Source of the DNA: Hoeflea algicola
GTDB taxonomy: Bacteria > Pseudomonadota > Alphaproteobacteria > Rhizobiales > Rhizobiaceae
Length of the DNA stretch: 64,000 bases
Assembly: GCF_026619415.1 (NCBI RefSeq)
Contig: NZ_JAOVZR010000001.1
Coordinates: 1,364,001-1,428,000, forward strand
Reading direction: 5' to 3'
In this document: positions 43,382-53,002 of the stretch, in pieces
Layout of the letters: each line of letters starts with the position of its first letter
How positions within the stretch are numbered: position 1 is the stretch's first letter
Made by a program: the position numbers and the translations under genes
Notes under the pieces: generated by a model
What the model saw: the letters and a program-made list of their open reading frames with translations, nothing else
Told to the model about the DNA's origin: nothing
Database searches by the model: none

Positions 43382-45454
43382 TTAACGCAGCGACGCCTCG
43401 ATGTTGCCGCCGTCTACCGTGATCACATGCGCCGTGGTGCGTTCCGCCTTGGCCAGCGCCACGAATGCATCGGCGACATGATGCGCCTCGACCTCGGCCT
43501 TGAGCAGATTGCCGGCCATGTAGTCCGACGCCGAAACGCCACGTGCCTCGGACCGCGACTTGATGAAGTCGTCGGTCAAGAGGCCGGAACGGATCCGGTC
43601 GGCATTCACGCCGTTGACGCGCACGCCTTCGCCGCCAAGTTCCAACGCCAATTGCTTGACCAGGAAGAAGGTTGCTGCCTTAGGCAATCCGTAAGCCCCG
43701 AACCCCTTGCCCGGATTGACCGCTTGCTTGGACACATTGAACAGCATTTGTCCGCCATGGCCTTGCGCAGCAAACACCTTTGCCGCCGCGCGCGCCATCG
43801 CCAGATGCGAAAAGAAGTTGAGTTCAAAACTCGACCGCAATTTCGCCTCATCAAGCTCGAGCAACATGCCCTGCACCGCAGCCCCCGCATTGGATACCAG
43901 GATATCGAGCCCGCCAAAGCGCTCGACAATCTGGTTGACCGTCGCTTGGGCGGCGCCGCTCGCGGTCAGATCGGCAACCACCGGCAGACAGTTCTGCCCG
44001 ATCGACGCCGCCGCGGCCTGACAGGCCTCCTCATTGAAATCGATCAGCGCCACCGCCGCACCATCGCGCGCAAATGCTTTCGCCGTGGCAAGCCCGATCG
44101 CCCCGGCGCCACCGGTCACCGCCACGACCTGGCCGGTAAACGGCTTGGCCGCAGCCTTGGCGAGTTTGGCCTGCTCCAGCGACCAGTATTCGAGATCGAA
44201 CAGGTCATCCGGACCGATCGGCCGGAATCCGCCGGCTGCCTCGCCCTGGCTCATCACTTCCACGGTCTGCTCGGCGATATCGGCCGCGGCCGATGCCGCA
44301 GCAGCATCCTTGCCGATGCCGACGATGCCGAGACCTTCAATCCAGGCCACGCAAGGGTGCGGTTCAAGCATGGTCTTGCCGCCGCCGACGCGCGCGTTCT
44401 GATTGGCAAACATTTTCCGATACGCATCGGCAAAAGCGTCGATCTTTGCGGAAACGGCATCCGTGCCGCTGGCTAGATCCGCGCCGGAGAGCACCAGCAT
44501 TTCCCCCTTGGTGCGGATCACGTGATCCGGCGAGGCAACGCCGCGCCGGGCGAGATCACCAAGGTCGGAACGTCCCAGGAATTTATTGATAACCGCGCTG
44601 TTGCGCAGATCCATCACCACCGGCCGCGGCGCGCCCTGATGATGATCGCCGCGCAAACGACCAATCAGGCCACGCAACACCGGAAGAGCCGCCTGTGCGG
44701 CCGGCCGGTTGGCCGCTTGTCGGTTTTTCTGCACTGTCAGGTCAAATCGCCGGCCGCCATTGCGCGCCGCCAGCCAGTCCTCGACCATGTTGGTATGCTC
44801 GATCACCCGGTCGTAGCTTTCCCGCGCCGTCGCGCCGAAAGTGAAGTGCCCATGCTTGAGCAAGATCAGCCCTTCAACATCGGGGTTGGCGTCAAATACA
44901 TCCGCGGCCTTCTTGGCCAGCGCGAATCCGGGCATGATGTAGGGCACCACGGCTAGCCTACCGCCAAATATCTCGCGGATCGCCTCATCGGCATTGGGCA
45001 GGTTGGCAAGCGCCAGAAACGCGGTTGCATGGGTATGATCGACAAAGGCATGCGGCAGGAAGGCATGCAGCAAGGCTTCGACCGACGGGTTGGGCGCGCT
45101 CGAATCAAGCAGATTGGAGCGCTGCATGTTGACCATGTCCTCGTCGGACAGGGCGTCGAGCTTGCGCATCTCCAGCAACGGCTCAAGCCACACGCCGGGC
45201 AAGCCCGGCGCTTCAAGTGTGTCGAGATCCCAGCCGCTGCCCTTGACATGCAGCACCGGCTGGCTGACGCCAAACAGGTCCTCGCGCTCGGTCTTGACCG
45301 AGGTATTACCCCCGCCATGCATGACCAGATCCGGATCGGCGCCGATCAGCCGCGAGGAATAGACCCGAAGCGCCAGGGTCTGGTCCGCCGGGTGATTGCC
45401 CGCTGCGCGAACCCGTTCATTCGCTTCCTTGTCATTCCATCTGTTTTGCCGCAT
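43382..45454 (-). CDS. Bifunctional class II aldolase/short-chain dehydrogenase (RhaD-type fusion)
   Basis: A 690-residue fusion. Residues 1-400 form a class II (zinc) aldolase of the rhamnulose-1-phosphate aldolase type, with MHGGGNTSVK, VDHTHATAFLALAN (the H.H metal ligands) and LILLKHGHFTFG (third histidine). Residues from about 430 form a classical SDR with VVAVTGGAGAIGLATAKAF, VSNAGAAVQG and the active-site YGLPK. The aldolase would split a ketose-1-phosphate into DHAP and a hydroxy- or substituted aldehyde; the SDR domain would oxidise or reduce that aldehyde. The ATG at 45454 follows GGGAG. Its promoter region carries operator A at 45484, shared with the divergent SorC regulator. In this cluster the likely substrate is 5-deoxyribulose-1-P or methylthioribulose-1-P. 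Confidence 0.88.
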   Translation of the reverse strand: MRQNRWNDKEANERVRAAGNHPADQTLALRVYSSRLIGADPDLVMHGGGNTSVKTEREDLFGVSQPVLHVKGSGWDLDTLEAPGLPGVWLEPLLEMRKLDALSDEDMVNMQRSNLLDSSAPNPSVEALLHAFLPHAFVDHTHATAFLALANLPNADEAIREIFGGRLAVVPYIMPGFALAKKAADVFDANPDVEGLILLKHGHFTFGATARESYDRVIEHTNMVEDWLAARNGGRRFDLTVQKNRQAANRPAAQAALPVLRGLIGRLRGDHHQGAPRPVVMDLRNSAVINKFLGRSDLGDLARRGVASPDHVIRTKGEMLVLSGADLASGTDAVSAKIDAFADAYRKMFANQNARVGGGKTMLEPHPCVAWIEGLGIVGIGKDAAAASAAADIAEQTVEVMSQGEAAGGFRPIGPDDLFDLEYWSLEQAKLAKAAAKPFTGQVVAVTGGAGAIGLATAKAFARDGAAVALIDFNEEACQAAAASIGQNCLPVVADLTASGAAQATVNQIVERFGGLDILVSNAGAAVQGMLLELDEAKLRSSFELNFFSHLAMARAAAKVFAAQGHGGQMLFNVSKQAVNPGKGFGAYGLPKAATFFLVKQLALELGGEGVRVNGVNADRIRSGLLTDDFIKSRSEARGVSASDYMAGNLLKAEVEAHHVADAFVALAKAERTTAHVITVDGGNIEASLR

Positions 45455-45483
45455 TACCAACTCCCGCCTGTGTGAACGAAGAT

Positions 45484-45516
45484 CATTTGACAAAAGTCAC
45501 GCCTTATTGTCAAATG
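45484..45516. promoter_or_regulatory. Operator A: perfect inverted repeat between aldolase and SorC genes
   Basis: CATTTGACA (45484-45492) and TGTCAAATG (45508-45516) are perfect 9-bp inverted arms with a 15-bp spacer. Within it TGACAAAAGTCA (45488-45499) recurs identically, on the opposite strand, upstream of mtnK/ABC genes at 49093-49104. A TATATA follows the right arm. The site lies 25-57 nt before the SorC start and 30-62 nt before the aldolase start, right for shared autoregulation. Confidence 0.75.
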
Positions 45517-45540
45517 TATATATAGCAGCGATGGATTAAA

Positions 45541-46512
45541 ATGGCCCAGAACCCGACGAGGCGCTCCACCAAACAGATCAGCGGCGAGGACATCGTCGTC
45601 GAAACCGCGTGGCTTTACTACCATGATGGGCTTAACCAGAGCGATATTGCCGCCGGGCTGATGGTGTCGCGTGCCACCGTGGTCAATTACCTGCAAGAAG
45701 CACGCGAACGCGGCTATATCCACACCAAATTGTCGCCCGAAGCGTTCAACACCCATCGCGCAGCGTTGAAATTGTGCGAGCGATTCGGCCTCAAGGCCGC
45801 CTATATCCTGCCCGACGGAACCGGCGGACCCGACGATCACGCCAGCCGCATCATCCGCGGCGCGGCCGACTGGCTGCCAAGCCTGCTCGAACCCGGCGAC
45901 CGCCTCGGCATCGCCTGGGGCAAGACCATCTATGATGTCGCCGAACAGCTTGAGCAGACAACCATCCCCGATCTGACGGTACTGCAGCTTGTCGGTTCGA
46001 TGGCCACGCCCTACGGTTTTTCCGCCGATGTCTGTTCCTCCAATGTGGCACGGAAATTTTCGGCCAACTGCATCAATCTGCACGTGCCTGCAATTCTCAG
46101 CAGCGCCGAGATTGCCGCCACCTTGCGCGCGGAAACCCTGATCGCCCACCAGTTCGAAGCTGTCAGCAACTGCAACAAAACGCTGTTTGCGGTCGGCTCC
46201 TGCAATCCCGACAGCCACATCGTCTCAAGTGGCCTGGCGACGTTGGCCGAACTCGAGCAGTACAAGGCGATGGGGGCAGTCGGCGTGTTGTGCGGGCGCT
46301 TCATCGACGCCAAGGGCGATCCGGTCAGCGGCCCGCTGGACGAGCGGATGATGGGGGTGGAACTGGAAAAGCTGCGTCATCGCGACGCCGGCATTCTGGT
46401 CTCGGTCAGCGAAGACCGCGCCGCCGCCGCCGTAGCGGCACTCAGGGGCGGCTACGCCACCCATGTCGTCACAAATCAGCGCTCCGCCAGCGCCATGATG
46501 GATCTCGCCTGA
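45541..46512 (+). CDS. SorC/DeoR-type sugar-binding transcriptional regulator
   Basis: A 323-residue regulator. The N-terminal helix-turn-helix is GLNQSDIAAGLMVSRATVVNYL, followed by the SorC effector domain, a phosphosugar-isomerase-like fold with GDRLGIAWGKTIYDVAEQL and LFAVGSCNPDSHIVSSG. SorC proteins usually bind a phosphorylated sugar. It is divergent from the aldolase/dehydrogenase gene and shares its operator-like region. The same DNA motif occurs before mtnK, the importer and the transketolase operon, so this protein is the best candidate regulator of the whole cluster. Confidence 0.88.
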   Translation: MAQNPTRRSTKQISGEDIVVETAWLYYHDGLNQSDIAAGLMVSRATVVNYLQEARERGYIHTKLSPEAFNTHRAALKLCERFGLKAAYILPDGTGGPDDHASRIIRGAADWLPSLLEPGDRLGIAWGKTIYDVAEQLEQTTIPDLTVLQLVGSMATPYGFSADVCSSNVARKFSANCINLHVPAILSSAEIAATLRAETLIAHQFEAVSNCNKTLFAVGSCNPDSHIVSSGLATLAELEQYKAMGAVGVLCGRFIDAKGDPVSGPLDERMMGVELEKLRHRDAGILVSVSEDRAAAAVAALRGGYATHVVTNQRSASAMMDLA

Positions 46513-46608
46513 CGTCCCTTACCCATACACAGGATCCGGACTACCGGCAAAACGCCGCGTGATCGGTCGACCACGCGGCATGTAATCTGTTCATATCAAG
46601 AGCAATCC

Positions 46609-46640
46609 GTCGCGCTCGACCCTGACGTTTCGAGCGCGAC
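46609..46640 (-). terminator. Hairpin at the convergent ends of the SorC and mtnA genes
   Basis: GTCGCGCTCG (46609-46618) and CGAGCGCGAC (46631-46640) form a perfect 10-bp stem with a 12-nt loop, immediately downstream of the mtnA stop at 46646. A second, weaker pair (GCCGCGTG at 46554, CACGCGGC at 46572) lies nearer the SorC end. Neither has a U-tract, so they may act as mRNA 3' ends or Rho-dependent sites. Confidence 0.4.
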
Positions 46641-46645
46641 CCGTC

Positions 46646-47749
46646 TCAGGCCGCGTTGCGACGTTCGGGGAACAGCCCCAGCAACCCTTCGCCCGACGCC
46701 TTGGCGACACCTCGCTCTGTAATCAGCCCCGTCACCAGTCGTGCCGGTGTGACATCGAAGGCGGGATTGCCGCCCGGCGTGCCGTCGGGCGAAATCTGCA
46801 CCGAGGTGACACTGCCATCCTCAAGCTGGCCGAACACATGCGTGACCTCGCGGCCATCGCGCTCTTCAATCGGGATCTCGCGAACCCCGTCATTGACCGT
46901 CCAGTCAATGGTGCTGGAAGGCAACGCCACGTAGAACGGAATCTGATTGTCATGTGCCGCCAACGCCTTGAGATAAGTGCCGATCTTGTTGCACACATCC
47001 CCCAGTGCCGTGGTCCGGTCAGTGCCGACAATCACCATGTCGACCTCGCCGTGTTGCATCAGGTGCCCGCCGGCATTGTCGACGATCAGATGATGCGGAA
47101 TGCCATGGCGATTCATTTCCCAACTGGTCAGCTGCGCTCCCTGGTTGCGCGGTCGGGTCTCGTCGACCCAGACATGGATCGGAATCCCCGCTTCGACCGC
47201 GTGATACATCGGCGAGGTCGCGGTTCCCCAGTCCACCGTCGCAAGCCAGCCGGCATTGCAATGGGTCAGGATGTTGACCGGTTCGCCGGGCTTCTTGGTG
47301 GCGGCAACCTGCCGGATCAGTTCCAGCCCGTGAACGCCGATCAGCCGGTTGGTCTCGACATCGGCATCGCAGATCTCTTCTGCCTTGCGGAAAGCAGCCG
47401 CCGCCCGCTCGCTTTCTGGCAGCGGCGCCAGCATCTGCCGCATCTCGTCGAGCGCCCAGCGCAAATTGATCGCGGTCGGCCGGGTTTCGTGCAATTGCTC
47501 CCAGGCCGCATCGAGTACAGCATCAGAAGCATCCCGCTGCATCTCGACAGCAACCCCATAGGCCGCTGTTGCCCCGATCAGCGGTGCCCCGCGCACCCAC
47601 ATGTCGCGGATCGCCATGGCGAATTCATCCAGCGTGTCGATCTCGACCACACGGAATTCATGTGGCAGCCAGCGTTGGTCGATGATCTTGACCCGTCCGG
47701 TCTCGCCATCAAACCAGATCGACCGGTAGTGTGTATCGCCAACCTTCAT
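46646..47749 (-). CDS. mtnA: S-methyl-5-thioribose-1-phosphate isomerase (MtnA family)
   Basis: A 367-residue aldose-ketose isomerase of the MtnA/eIF2B-related family. It shows [54 protein letters not shown] with the catalytic cysteine, [18 protein letters not shown] and [21 protein letters not shown] with the catalytic aspartate. It would convert 5-methylthioribose-1-P, or 5-deoxyribose-1-P, to the ribulose form. The ATG at 47749 overlaps the mtnK stop (ATGA), so kinase and isomerase are co-translated. The neighbouring aldolase/dehydrogenase and RuBisCO-like protein suggest that its ketose product has two possible fates. Confidence 0.93.
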   Translation of the reverse strand: MKVGDTHYRSIWFDGETGRVKIIDQRWLPHEFRVVEIDTLDEFAMAIRDMWVRGAPLIGATAAYGVAVEMQRDASDAVLDAAWEQLHETRPTAINLRWALDEMRQMLAPLPESERAAAAFRKAEEICDADVETNRLIGVHGLELIRQVAATKKPGEPVNILTHCNAGWLATVDWGTATSPMYHAVEAGIPIHVWVDETRPRNQGAQLTSWEMNRHGIPHHLIVDNAGGHLMQHGEVDMVIVGTDRTTALGDVCNKIGTYLKALAAHDNQIPFYVALPSSTIDWTVNDGVREIPIEERDGREVTHVFGQLEDGSVTSVQISPDGTPGGNPAFDVTPARLVTGLITERGVAKASGEGLLGLFPERRNAA

Positions 47750-49014
47750 GCCTGTCCTCCGGTTTCAGTCTGTCGCGCCGCGGCAAGCACCGCGTCCATA
47801 CCCGTCAGACGATTTCTGTTCATCACCAGCATTTGCCCGAGCTTCAGGCATTTGGCTTCGCATTTCGCCTTCAGATCCTCGTCCTCGATGGTGTCTAGTT
47901 CGGCGACATGCGCCAACCCCAGAATCCGGCGGTGCATCTCGATGCCGGCAAAACCGACCAGATCGCGGAAGATCTCACCGAGTAGCTGCTGGGCAGCGCT
48001 TTCTGACGCAAAATCATGCCCCTGATCTTCATACAGCGCTTTGGGATAGAGGATCCCGGTGCGCTCGGTTCGCCACAACCGCAAGAATTCCGCGCAATAG
48101 ACCGACCAAGTCTCCTCGATCACCTCGAGGATCCAGGCCTGAAACTCACCGCATGCATTGGCATCGGAAATATGCGCAGGCATCGCATGATATGCCATCA
48201 GGTAATTGCCGATCAGCATACCGATGTCGAAACCGAACGGCCCGTAGAACGCAAATTCCGGGTCGATGACCCGCGATTCGGTGTCCGTGACCATGATCGA
48301 GCCGGCATGCAAATCGCCATGGCACATGGTTTCACCGCGCGAGGTGAAGGCGCGTTTCATGTGCTGGACTTCCACCTTCAACGCTTCGTCACGACGCAGA
48401 TCGGCGACGATACCGTCGAGCTGAGGCGTCGTGTGCCGGTTCATTTCCGCGTCATAATAGGGGTCAGTGAACACCAGCGTTTCGGTGATGTCGCAGAGCT
48501 CGACATTGCCGGCAAACAGCGCCTGGTCGGCTTTCTTGTCACCGGCTTTCATCGACAGGTCGGAGCCACGGAACGCGGTGCGCGCCGCAAACAGCCCCAT
48601 TGCCCTGCCCAGCCCTTCGACCTTGCGGCCCTCCATCGTCTGCTGCCGCAGGATGATATGCGGCTGCAACCGCTCCATGATGATCAGCGCCTGGGTTTCA
48701 TCGAAGTGCAAAACCTCGGGAACGCTGCCCGGGTCTCTTGCTTCCTGGCGGATCAATGCGTGATACTCGAAAAAGGCGCGCTTGAGCGGCAATGGCCAGC
48801 TATCGCCAACCAGTCGCACATAGGGCAGCGCCTGTTTGACGATCACACTTCCCGCCTCGCCTTCGACAATGAAGACCAGATTGAGATTGCCGTCGCCGAC
48901 CTCGCGCACTGTCCAACCTTCGGCGTTGCGGCCGACGGTTTTCTTCATGACATCAAGCCCGCCCAGCCGATCAGCCAGAGTTTCAGGTGATAAAGCTTTG
49001 TATTCGCTACTCAA
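47746..49014 (-). CDS. mtnK: S-methyl-5-thioribose kinase (MtnK family)
   Basis: A 422-residue kinase of the aminoglycoside-phosphotransferase fold. The catalytic loop is [16 protein letters not shown] and the metal-binding segment [15 protein letters not shown], both characteristic of MtnK. The start is a TTG at 49014, 6 nt after GGAGG; it gives the usual family length, while the upstream in-frame codon near 49074 would enter the operator region. The enzyme phosphorylates the anomeric carbon of 5-methylthioribose and in some bacteria also 5-deoxyribose. No nucleosidase or phosphorylase gene accompanies it, which implies use of the free sugar imported by the adjacent transporter. Confidence 0.93.
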   Translation of the reverse strand: MSSEYKALSPETLADRLGGLDVMKKTVGRNAEGWTVREVGDGNLNLVFIVEGEAGSVIVKQALPYVRLVGDSWPLPLKRAFFEYHALIRQEARDPGSVPEVLHFDETQALIIMERLQPHIILRQQTMEGRKVEGLGRAMGLFAARTAFRGSDLSMKAGDKKADQALFAGNVELCDITETLVFTDPYYDAEMNRHTTPQLDGIVADLRRDEALKVEVQHMKRAFTSRGETMCHGDLHAGSIMVTDTESRVIDPEFAFYGPFGFDIGMLIGNYLMAYHAMPAHISDANACGEFQAWILEVIEETWSVYCAEFLRLWRTERTGILYPKALYEDQGHDFASESAAQQLLGEIFRDLVGFAGIEMHRRILGLAHVAELDTIEDEDLKAKCEAKCLKLGQMLVMNRNRLTGMDAVLAAARQTETGGQA

Positions 49015-49075
49015 TTCAATCCTCCACAACGGCCTTTCAAGCCATTCGTTACCTAAGCCTAGTGTTCGTTTCACT

Positions 49076-49104
49076 CATTTGTCAACACGTATTGACTTTT
49101 GTCA
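49076..49104. promoter_or_regulatory. Operator C: shared motif between mtnK and the ABC importer
   Basis: CATTTGTCAA (49076-49085) and TGACTTTTGTCA (49093-49104) lie between the divergent mtnK and importer genes. Read on the minus strand this is TGACAAAAGTCA, a 7-nt spacer, then TTGACAAATG. Operator A at 45488-45516 has TGACAAAAGTCA, 7 nt, then TTGTCAAATG. Both span 29 bp, so the layout is nearly identical. This strongly suggests the same regulator. Confidence 0.75.
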
Positions 49105-49137
49105 TGGCTGCTGATTTCATCTTACTGGGAGGAAGGG

Positions 49138-50670
49138 ATGAGCGAAACTGTCTGCAATCTGCGCGGCGTCGAAAAATCGTTCGGCGACAACCGTGTTCTC
49201 AAGCAGCTCAACCTGTTGCTGCCTGGCGGAACTGTCACCGTATTGATGGGCGCCAACGGCGCCGGAAAATCGACACTGGTCAAGATATTGAGCGGCGTGC
49301 ACGCGCTCGACGCCGGCTCTGTGACGCTGCTTGGCAAGCAATTCAGCCCTTCCACCCCCTCCGAGGCTATTCGCGCCGGCGTTGTCACTGTCCATCAGAA
49401 CATCAATGATGGTGTCATCCCCGATCTCGATGTCGCGTCCAACCTGCTGATCGACCGCCTTGCCGAACCCAACTATGGCTTCCTGCTCAAGCGCCGGCAG
49501 AACTATGCCGACGCCGAGCGCATTGCCAGCCAGATGGGACTGGCACTGAATGTGCGGCAGCGGGTCTCCGAACTCGGCGTGGCCGACCGCCAGTTGATCG
49601 CCATCGCCCGCGCTATGGCCCACGATCCGAAGCTGCTGATTCTCGACGAGCCGACGTCGTCGCTGTCGGCATCGGAAGCAGAACGATTGTTCCGGCTGAT
49701 CGAAAGACTCTCGGCGCGCGGCGTCGCCGTGCTCTACATCTCCCACCGCATGTCCGACATCCGCCGCATTGCCGACCGCATCGTATCCATGCGCGACGGC
49801 GAAATCTCCGGGGTGTTCGAGGGCGACAACCTCGATTATGAAGGTGCCGTCAACGCCATGCTCGGACACCGCATGAGCGATATCGACCTCGAAATCGGCG
49901 AACCTGGCAAACCCGTGCTCGACATTTCCGACCTGCGATTGCTTCCCACCAGCAAAGCTTTCGATTTTCAACTCGCCGAAAACGAAATCGTCGCCATCAC
50001 CGGCCTGCTCGGCAGCGGCAAGACCGCGTTTGCACAATGCCTGTTTGGCCTTGCCACCCCGTCGCAGGGGCAAATCCAGGTCGATGGCAGGGATTATGCG
50101 CCAACCAATCCCAAGGCTGCCATTGCCCGCGGCGTGTTCATGTCCCCCAAGGATCGGGCCAACAACGCCGTCGTTGCCGACTTCAACCTGGCCCACAATA
50201 TCACGGTGCCGTTCCTGTCACGCTACTCCAGCCTCTCCTTCCTCAACCGGTCAAAGGAACGCGTCACCGCAACCACCATGATCGAGGCATTGTCGATCGT
50301 CTGCCAGAGCGAGACCGACGGCATCAACACGCTCTCGGGTGGCAACCAGCAGAAGGTCATGCTGGCGCGCTGGTTGGCTGAGGAATGTCGGCTCTTGCTG
50401 CTCGACGAGCCTTTCCAGGGCGTCGATATCCGCGCCCGCCGCGACATTGGTCGCAAGATTCGCGAAACCGCGAAAAACCGGGCAACGCTGGTGTTCGTCT
50501 CCGAACTCGATGAGGCGCTGGAAGTGGCCGATCGGATCATCGTCATGACCGAACATTCGATGTCGGCCGAATTTGTAAATCAGAACGTGGATCTCAACGA
50601 GATCCTTACAGCAGTAACTGGGTCAGCACCGGAAGATACCGGGCGGCCCGCAAAGGCAGCATTCGCATGA
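49138..50670 (+). CDS. Ribose-type sugar ABC transporter ATPase (RbsA-like)
   Basis: A 510-residue double ATPase. The first domain has Walker A GANGAGKST and Walker B LLILDEPTSSLS with IARAMAHDPK; the second has the typical degenerate Walker A GLLGSGKTA, LSGGNQQKVMLARWL and LLLLDEPFQGVDI. This is the layout of monosaccharide importers (CUT2 family). The ATG at 49138 follows GGGAGGAAGGG. It is the first gene of the permease/binding-protein operon, which faces away from mtnK across operator C. It energises uptake of the pathway sugar. Confidence 0.92.
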   Translation: MSETVCNLRGVEKSFGDNRVLKQLNLLLPGGTVTVLMGANGAGKSTLVKILSGVHALDAGSVTLLGKQFSPSTPSEAIRAGVVTVHQNINDGVIPDLDVASNLLIDRLAEPNYGFLLKRRQNYADAERIASQMGLALNVRQRVSELGVADRQLIAIARAMAHDPKLLILDEPTSSLSASEAERLFRLIERLSARGVAVLYISHRMSDIRRIADRIVSMRDGEISGVFEGDNLDYEGAVNAMLGHRMSDIDLEIGEPGKPVLDISDLRLLPTSKAFDFQLAENEIVAITGLLGSGKTAFAQCLFGLATPSQGQIQVDGRDYAPTNPKAAIARGVFMSPKDRANNAVVADFNLAHNITVPFLSRYSSLSFLNRSKERVTATTMIEALSIVCQSETDGINTLSGGNQQKVMLARWLAEECRLLLLDEPFQGVDIRARRDIGRKIRETAKNRATLVFVSELDEALEVADRIIVMTEHSMSAEFVNQNVDLNEILTAVTGSAPEDTGRPAKAAFA

Positions 50671-51731
50671 GCATCGACCATCCCGACACACCCGCTCCCG
50701 CAGGTACTTCGCGGCCTCCCAAAGGCTCCTTTAGCCCGATTGATATCGCCATCCGTTACGGATTTCTGGCGCTGCTGGTCGGCCTGGTGATCTTCTTCTC
50801 GATCTATGCCAATGGCTTCGCCGGACCGCGCAGCGCCGTCTTCGTGTTCCAGTCGGTGGCCATCACCGGCATTCTCGCGCTCGGCGTCACCTGCACGCTG
50901 GTGGTCGGTGGCTTCGATCTGTCGATCGGCTCTGTCGCCACCTCGTCGATGATGCTCTCGGCCTACATGATGGTGGTGCTCGAACAGCCGGCCACTGTCG
51001 CCATTCTCGCCTGCCTGGCGATGGGCGCCTTCATCGGCCTGGTCAACGGCCTGCTGATCGTCAAGACCAAGATCCCGGATCTGCTGGCGACGCTCGGCAT
51101 GATGTTCCTGCTTGTCGGTCTTCAACGCATCCCCACCGAGGGCCGCTCCATTGCCATGGGCATGACACTGCCCGACGGGTCAACCGCAGAAGGCATGTTT
51201 TCGCCGCTGTTCCTGTCGCTGGGCCGGCACCGGTTTGATTTCATGCTGGAAAAACTGTTGCCCGCGCCGGTGATTTTCCTCGTCGTCATCGGCATTCTGG
51301 TCTGGGGTTTCCTCGAACTTACCCGTCATGGCCGACTGATGTACGCCATCGGTTCTAACGAGCGCGCCGCCAGTCTGACAGGCACCAATGTCAACAAGTA
51401 CAAGATCATGGCCTACATGATCTCCGGCGTACTGGCCTCGATCGGCGGCATGTTGCTGTCGGCCCGGCTCGGCCGCGGCGACATCGCTTCGGGCACCAAT
51501 CTGCTGCTGGATGCGGTTGCCGCCTCGCTGATCGGCTTCGCGGTGCTGGGGGCAGCCAAGCCCAACGCCTTCGGCACGGCGATGGGGGCACTGTTCGTCG
51601 GTATCCTGCTGCAGGGCCTGACGATGATGAACGCGCCCTATTACACCCAGGATTTCATCAAGGGACTGGTGCTGGTCATCGCCCTTGTCTTCACCTTCTC
51701 GCTGTCGGCCCGGAAGTCCGGCAGTCATTGA
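50667..51731 (+). CDS. Ribose-type sugar ABC transporter permease (RbsC-like)
   Basis: A 354-residue membrane protein with about eight to ten hydrophobic helices. Landmarks of RbsC-type permeases include LGVTCTLVVGGFDLSIGSVA, GLVNGLLIVKTKIPDLLATLG, and AIGSNERAASLTGTNVNKYK in the EAA-like loop. The N-terminal 30 residues are hydrophilic. The ATG at 50667 overlaps the stop of the ATPase gene by 4 nt. It is part of the CUT2-type importer together with the ATPase and the binding protein at 51763. Confidence 0.92.
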   Translation: MSIDHPDTPAPAGTSRPPKGSFSPIDIAIRYGFLALLVGLVIFFSIYANGFAGPRSAVFVFQSVAITGILALGVTCTLVVGGFDLSIGSVATSSMMLSAYMMVVLEQPATVAILACLAMGAFIGLVNGLLIVKTKIPDLLATLGMMFLLVGLQRIPTEGRSIAMGMTLPDGSTAEGMFSPLFLSLGRHRFDFMLEKLLPAPVIFLVVIGILVWGFLELTRHGRLMYAIGSNERAASLTGTNVNKYKIMAYMISGVLASIGGMLLSARLGRGDIASGTNLLLDAVAASLIGFAVLGAAKPNAFGTAMGALFVGILLQGLTMMNAPYYTQDFIKGLVLVIALVFTFSLSARKSGSH

Positions 51732-51762
51732 ACGGAATTATCATGCAACGGAGGAAATCAGC

Positions 51763-52818
51763 ATGAAGATGGTACGTAGACAAGCACTCTCACTGCTCGC
51801 TGGCCTGACGGCAGCAATCACACTGCCGTTCGGCGGCATGGCGCTGGCGCAGGACATGCCGGCCCCGCTCGACAACCCGGGCGACGTCAAGATCGCGCTG
51901 GTGCGCTATCTCTCCACCGGCGACTTCTTCCAGGCCTATCTCTCCGGCGTCGAAAGCCAGGCCAAGGCGCTTGGCGTCGACCTTCGCGTGCTCGACAGCC
52001 GCCAGGACGCAGCCCTGCAGGCCGATATGGTCGACCAGGCAATCGCACTCGGCGTTGATGGCATCATCATCCAGCATGGCCTGACGGAATCCATGCAGGA
52101 AGCCGCCCAACGCGCCCTTGACGCCGGCATCAAGGTTGTTGCCTTCGACGTAAATGTTGAAAACCCAGCCATTCCGCAGATCGAACAGTCGGACTACCTG
52201 CTCGGCAAGTTGGCTCTGGAACAGGCCGCCAAGGACAATGGCACGGAATGGAATGCCGGCTATGTCTATGTTCCGGGGATTGCACCGCTGGATCGTCGTC
52301 ACACCGCCTGGGAAGAGTTCAAGGCAGCCAATCCGGGCGTTGTCGAAAAGGCGCAGATGGGCACGATGGACAACCCGATCGCCAACTCCAACGCCAACCA
52401 GGCACGCTCGGTGCTGCAGGCCAACCCCGACATCACCGTGTTCTTTGCGCCCTATGACGAATTCGCAAAGGGCGTGAAGATCGCCGTTGACGAGGCTGGC
52501 TTGTCACAGGACGTGAAGATCTACTCGGCTGACATTTCAACCGCCGACATTTCGGCGATGCGCGAGCCGGACAGTGCCTGGGCAGCGACTGTTGCTACCA
52601 ACCCGGCCGTGGTCGGCGAGGTGTCAGTCCGTGCGTTGGCGATCATGCTCACCGGTGGTAATCCCGGCGCCCAGGTGGTGGTCCCGCCGACCCTGATCAC
52701 GCAGTCGTTCCTGACGGAAAACAACATCAAGAACATGGATGACCTGTCGGCCAAGATGCCGCAATTCGCCCATGCCGATGTCGCCATGACCGATTGGATG
52801 CCGCTGCCCCCACGGTAA
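51763..52818 (+). CDS. Ribose-type sugar ABC transporter substrate-binding protein (RbsB-like)
   Basis: A 351-residue periplasmic binding protein with a Sec signal peptide (MKMVRRQALSLLAGLTAAI, cleavage near ALAQD). The mature part has the type I periplasmic-binding fold, with VKIALVRYLSTGDFFQAYL, ALGVDGIIIQHG, IKVVAFDVNVENP and ANPDITVFFAPYDEFAKG typical of RbsB-like proteins. The ATG at 51763 follows GGAGGAA. It closes the importer operon and is followed by a strong terminator at 52853. It presumably determines the sugar specificity of the cluster: a ribose analogue is expected. Confidence 0.92.
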   Translation: MKMVRRQALSLLAGLTAAITLPFGGMALAQDMPAPLDNPGDVKIALVRYLSTGDFFQAYLSGVESQAKALGVDLRVLDSRQDAALQADMVDQAIALGVDGIIIQHGLTESMQEAAQRALDAGIKVVAFDVNVENPAIPQIEQSDYLLGKLALEQAAKDNGTEWNAGYVYVPGIAPLDRRHTAWEEFKAANPGVVEKAQMGTMDNPIANSNANQARSVLQANPDITVFFAPYDEFAKGVKIAVDEAGLSQDVKIYSADISTADISAMREPDSAWAATVATNPAVVGEVSVRALAIMLTGGNPGAQVVVPPTLITQSFLTENNIKNMDDLSAKMPQFAHADVAMTDWMPLPPR

Positions 52819-52852
52819 GCCGAACAGGTTCCAGTGTCCCTCCCAGGACAGT

Positions 52853-52884
52853 AAAAGGGCCGTGTTTTCGAACGCGGCCCTTTT
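52853..52884. terminator. Bidirectional intrinsic terminator
   Basis: A 14-bp stem (AAAAGGGCCG plus further pairs) with a TTCG tetraloop. The flanking A and T tracts give a U-run on either strand, so it ends both the importer operon (stop at 52818) and the convergent RuBisCO-like/transketolase operon (last stop at 53003). Confidence 0.88.
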
Positions 52885-53002
52885 GCGTATCCATGCTCCG
52901 GCCATACTTACGGCTCAGAGGCACGGGTAAAGCCCACACCAACGCCGTCGCATTGACAAAGCACGCGGCGCAGTCCGCGCTTCCAAGGCTTGCTTCAGGA
53001 GA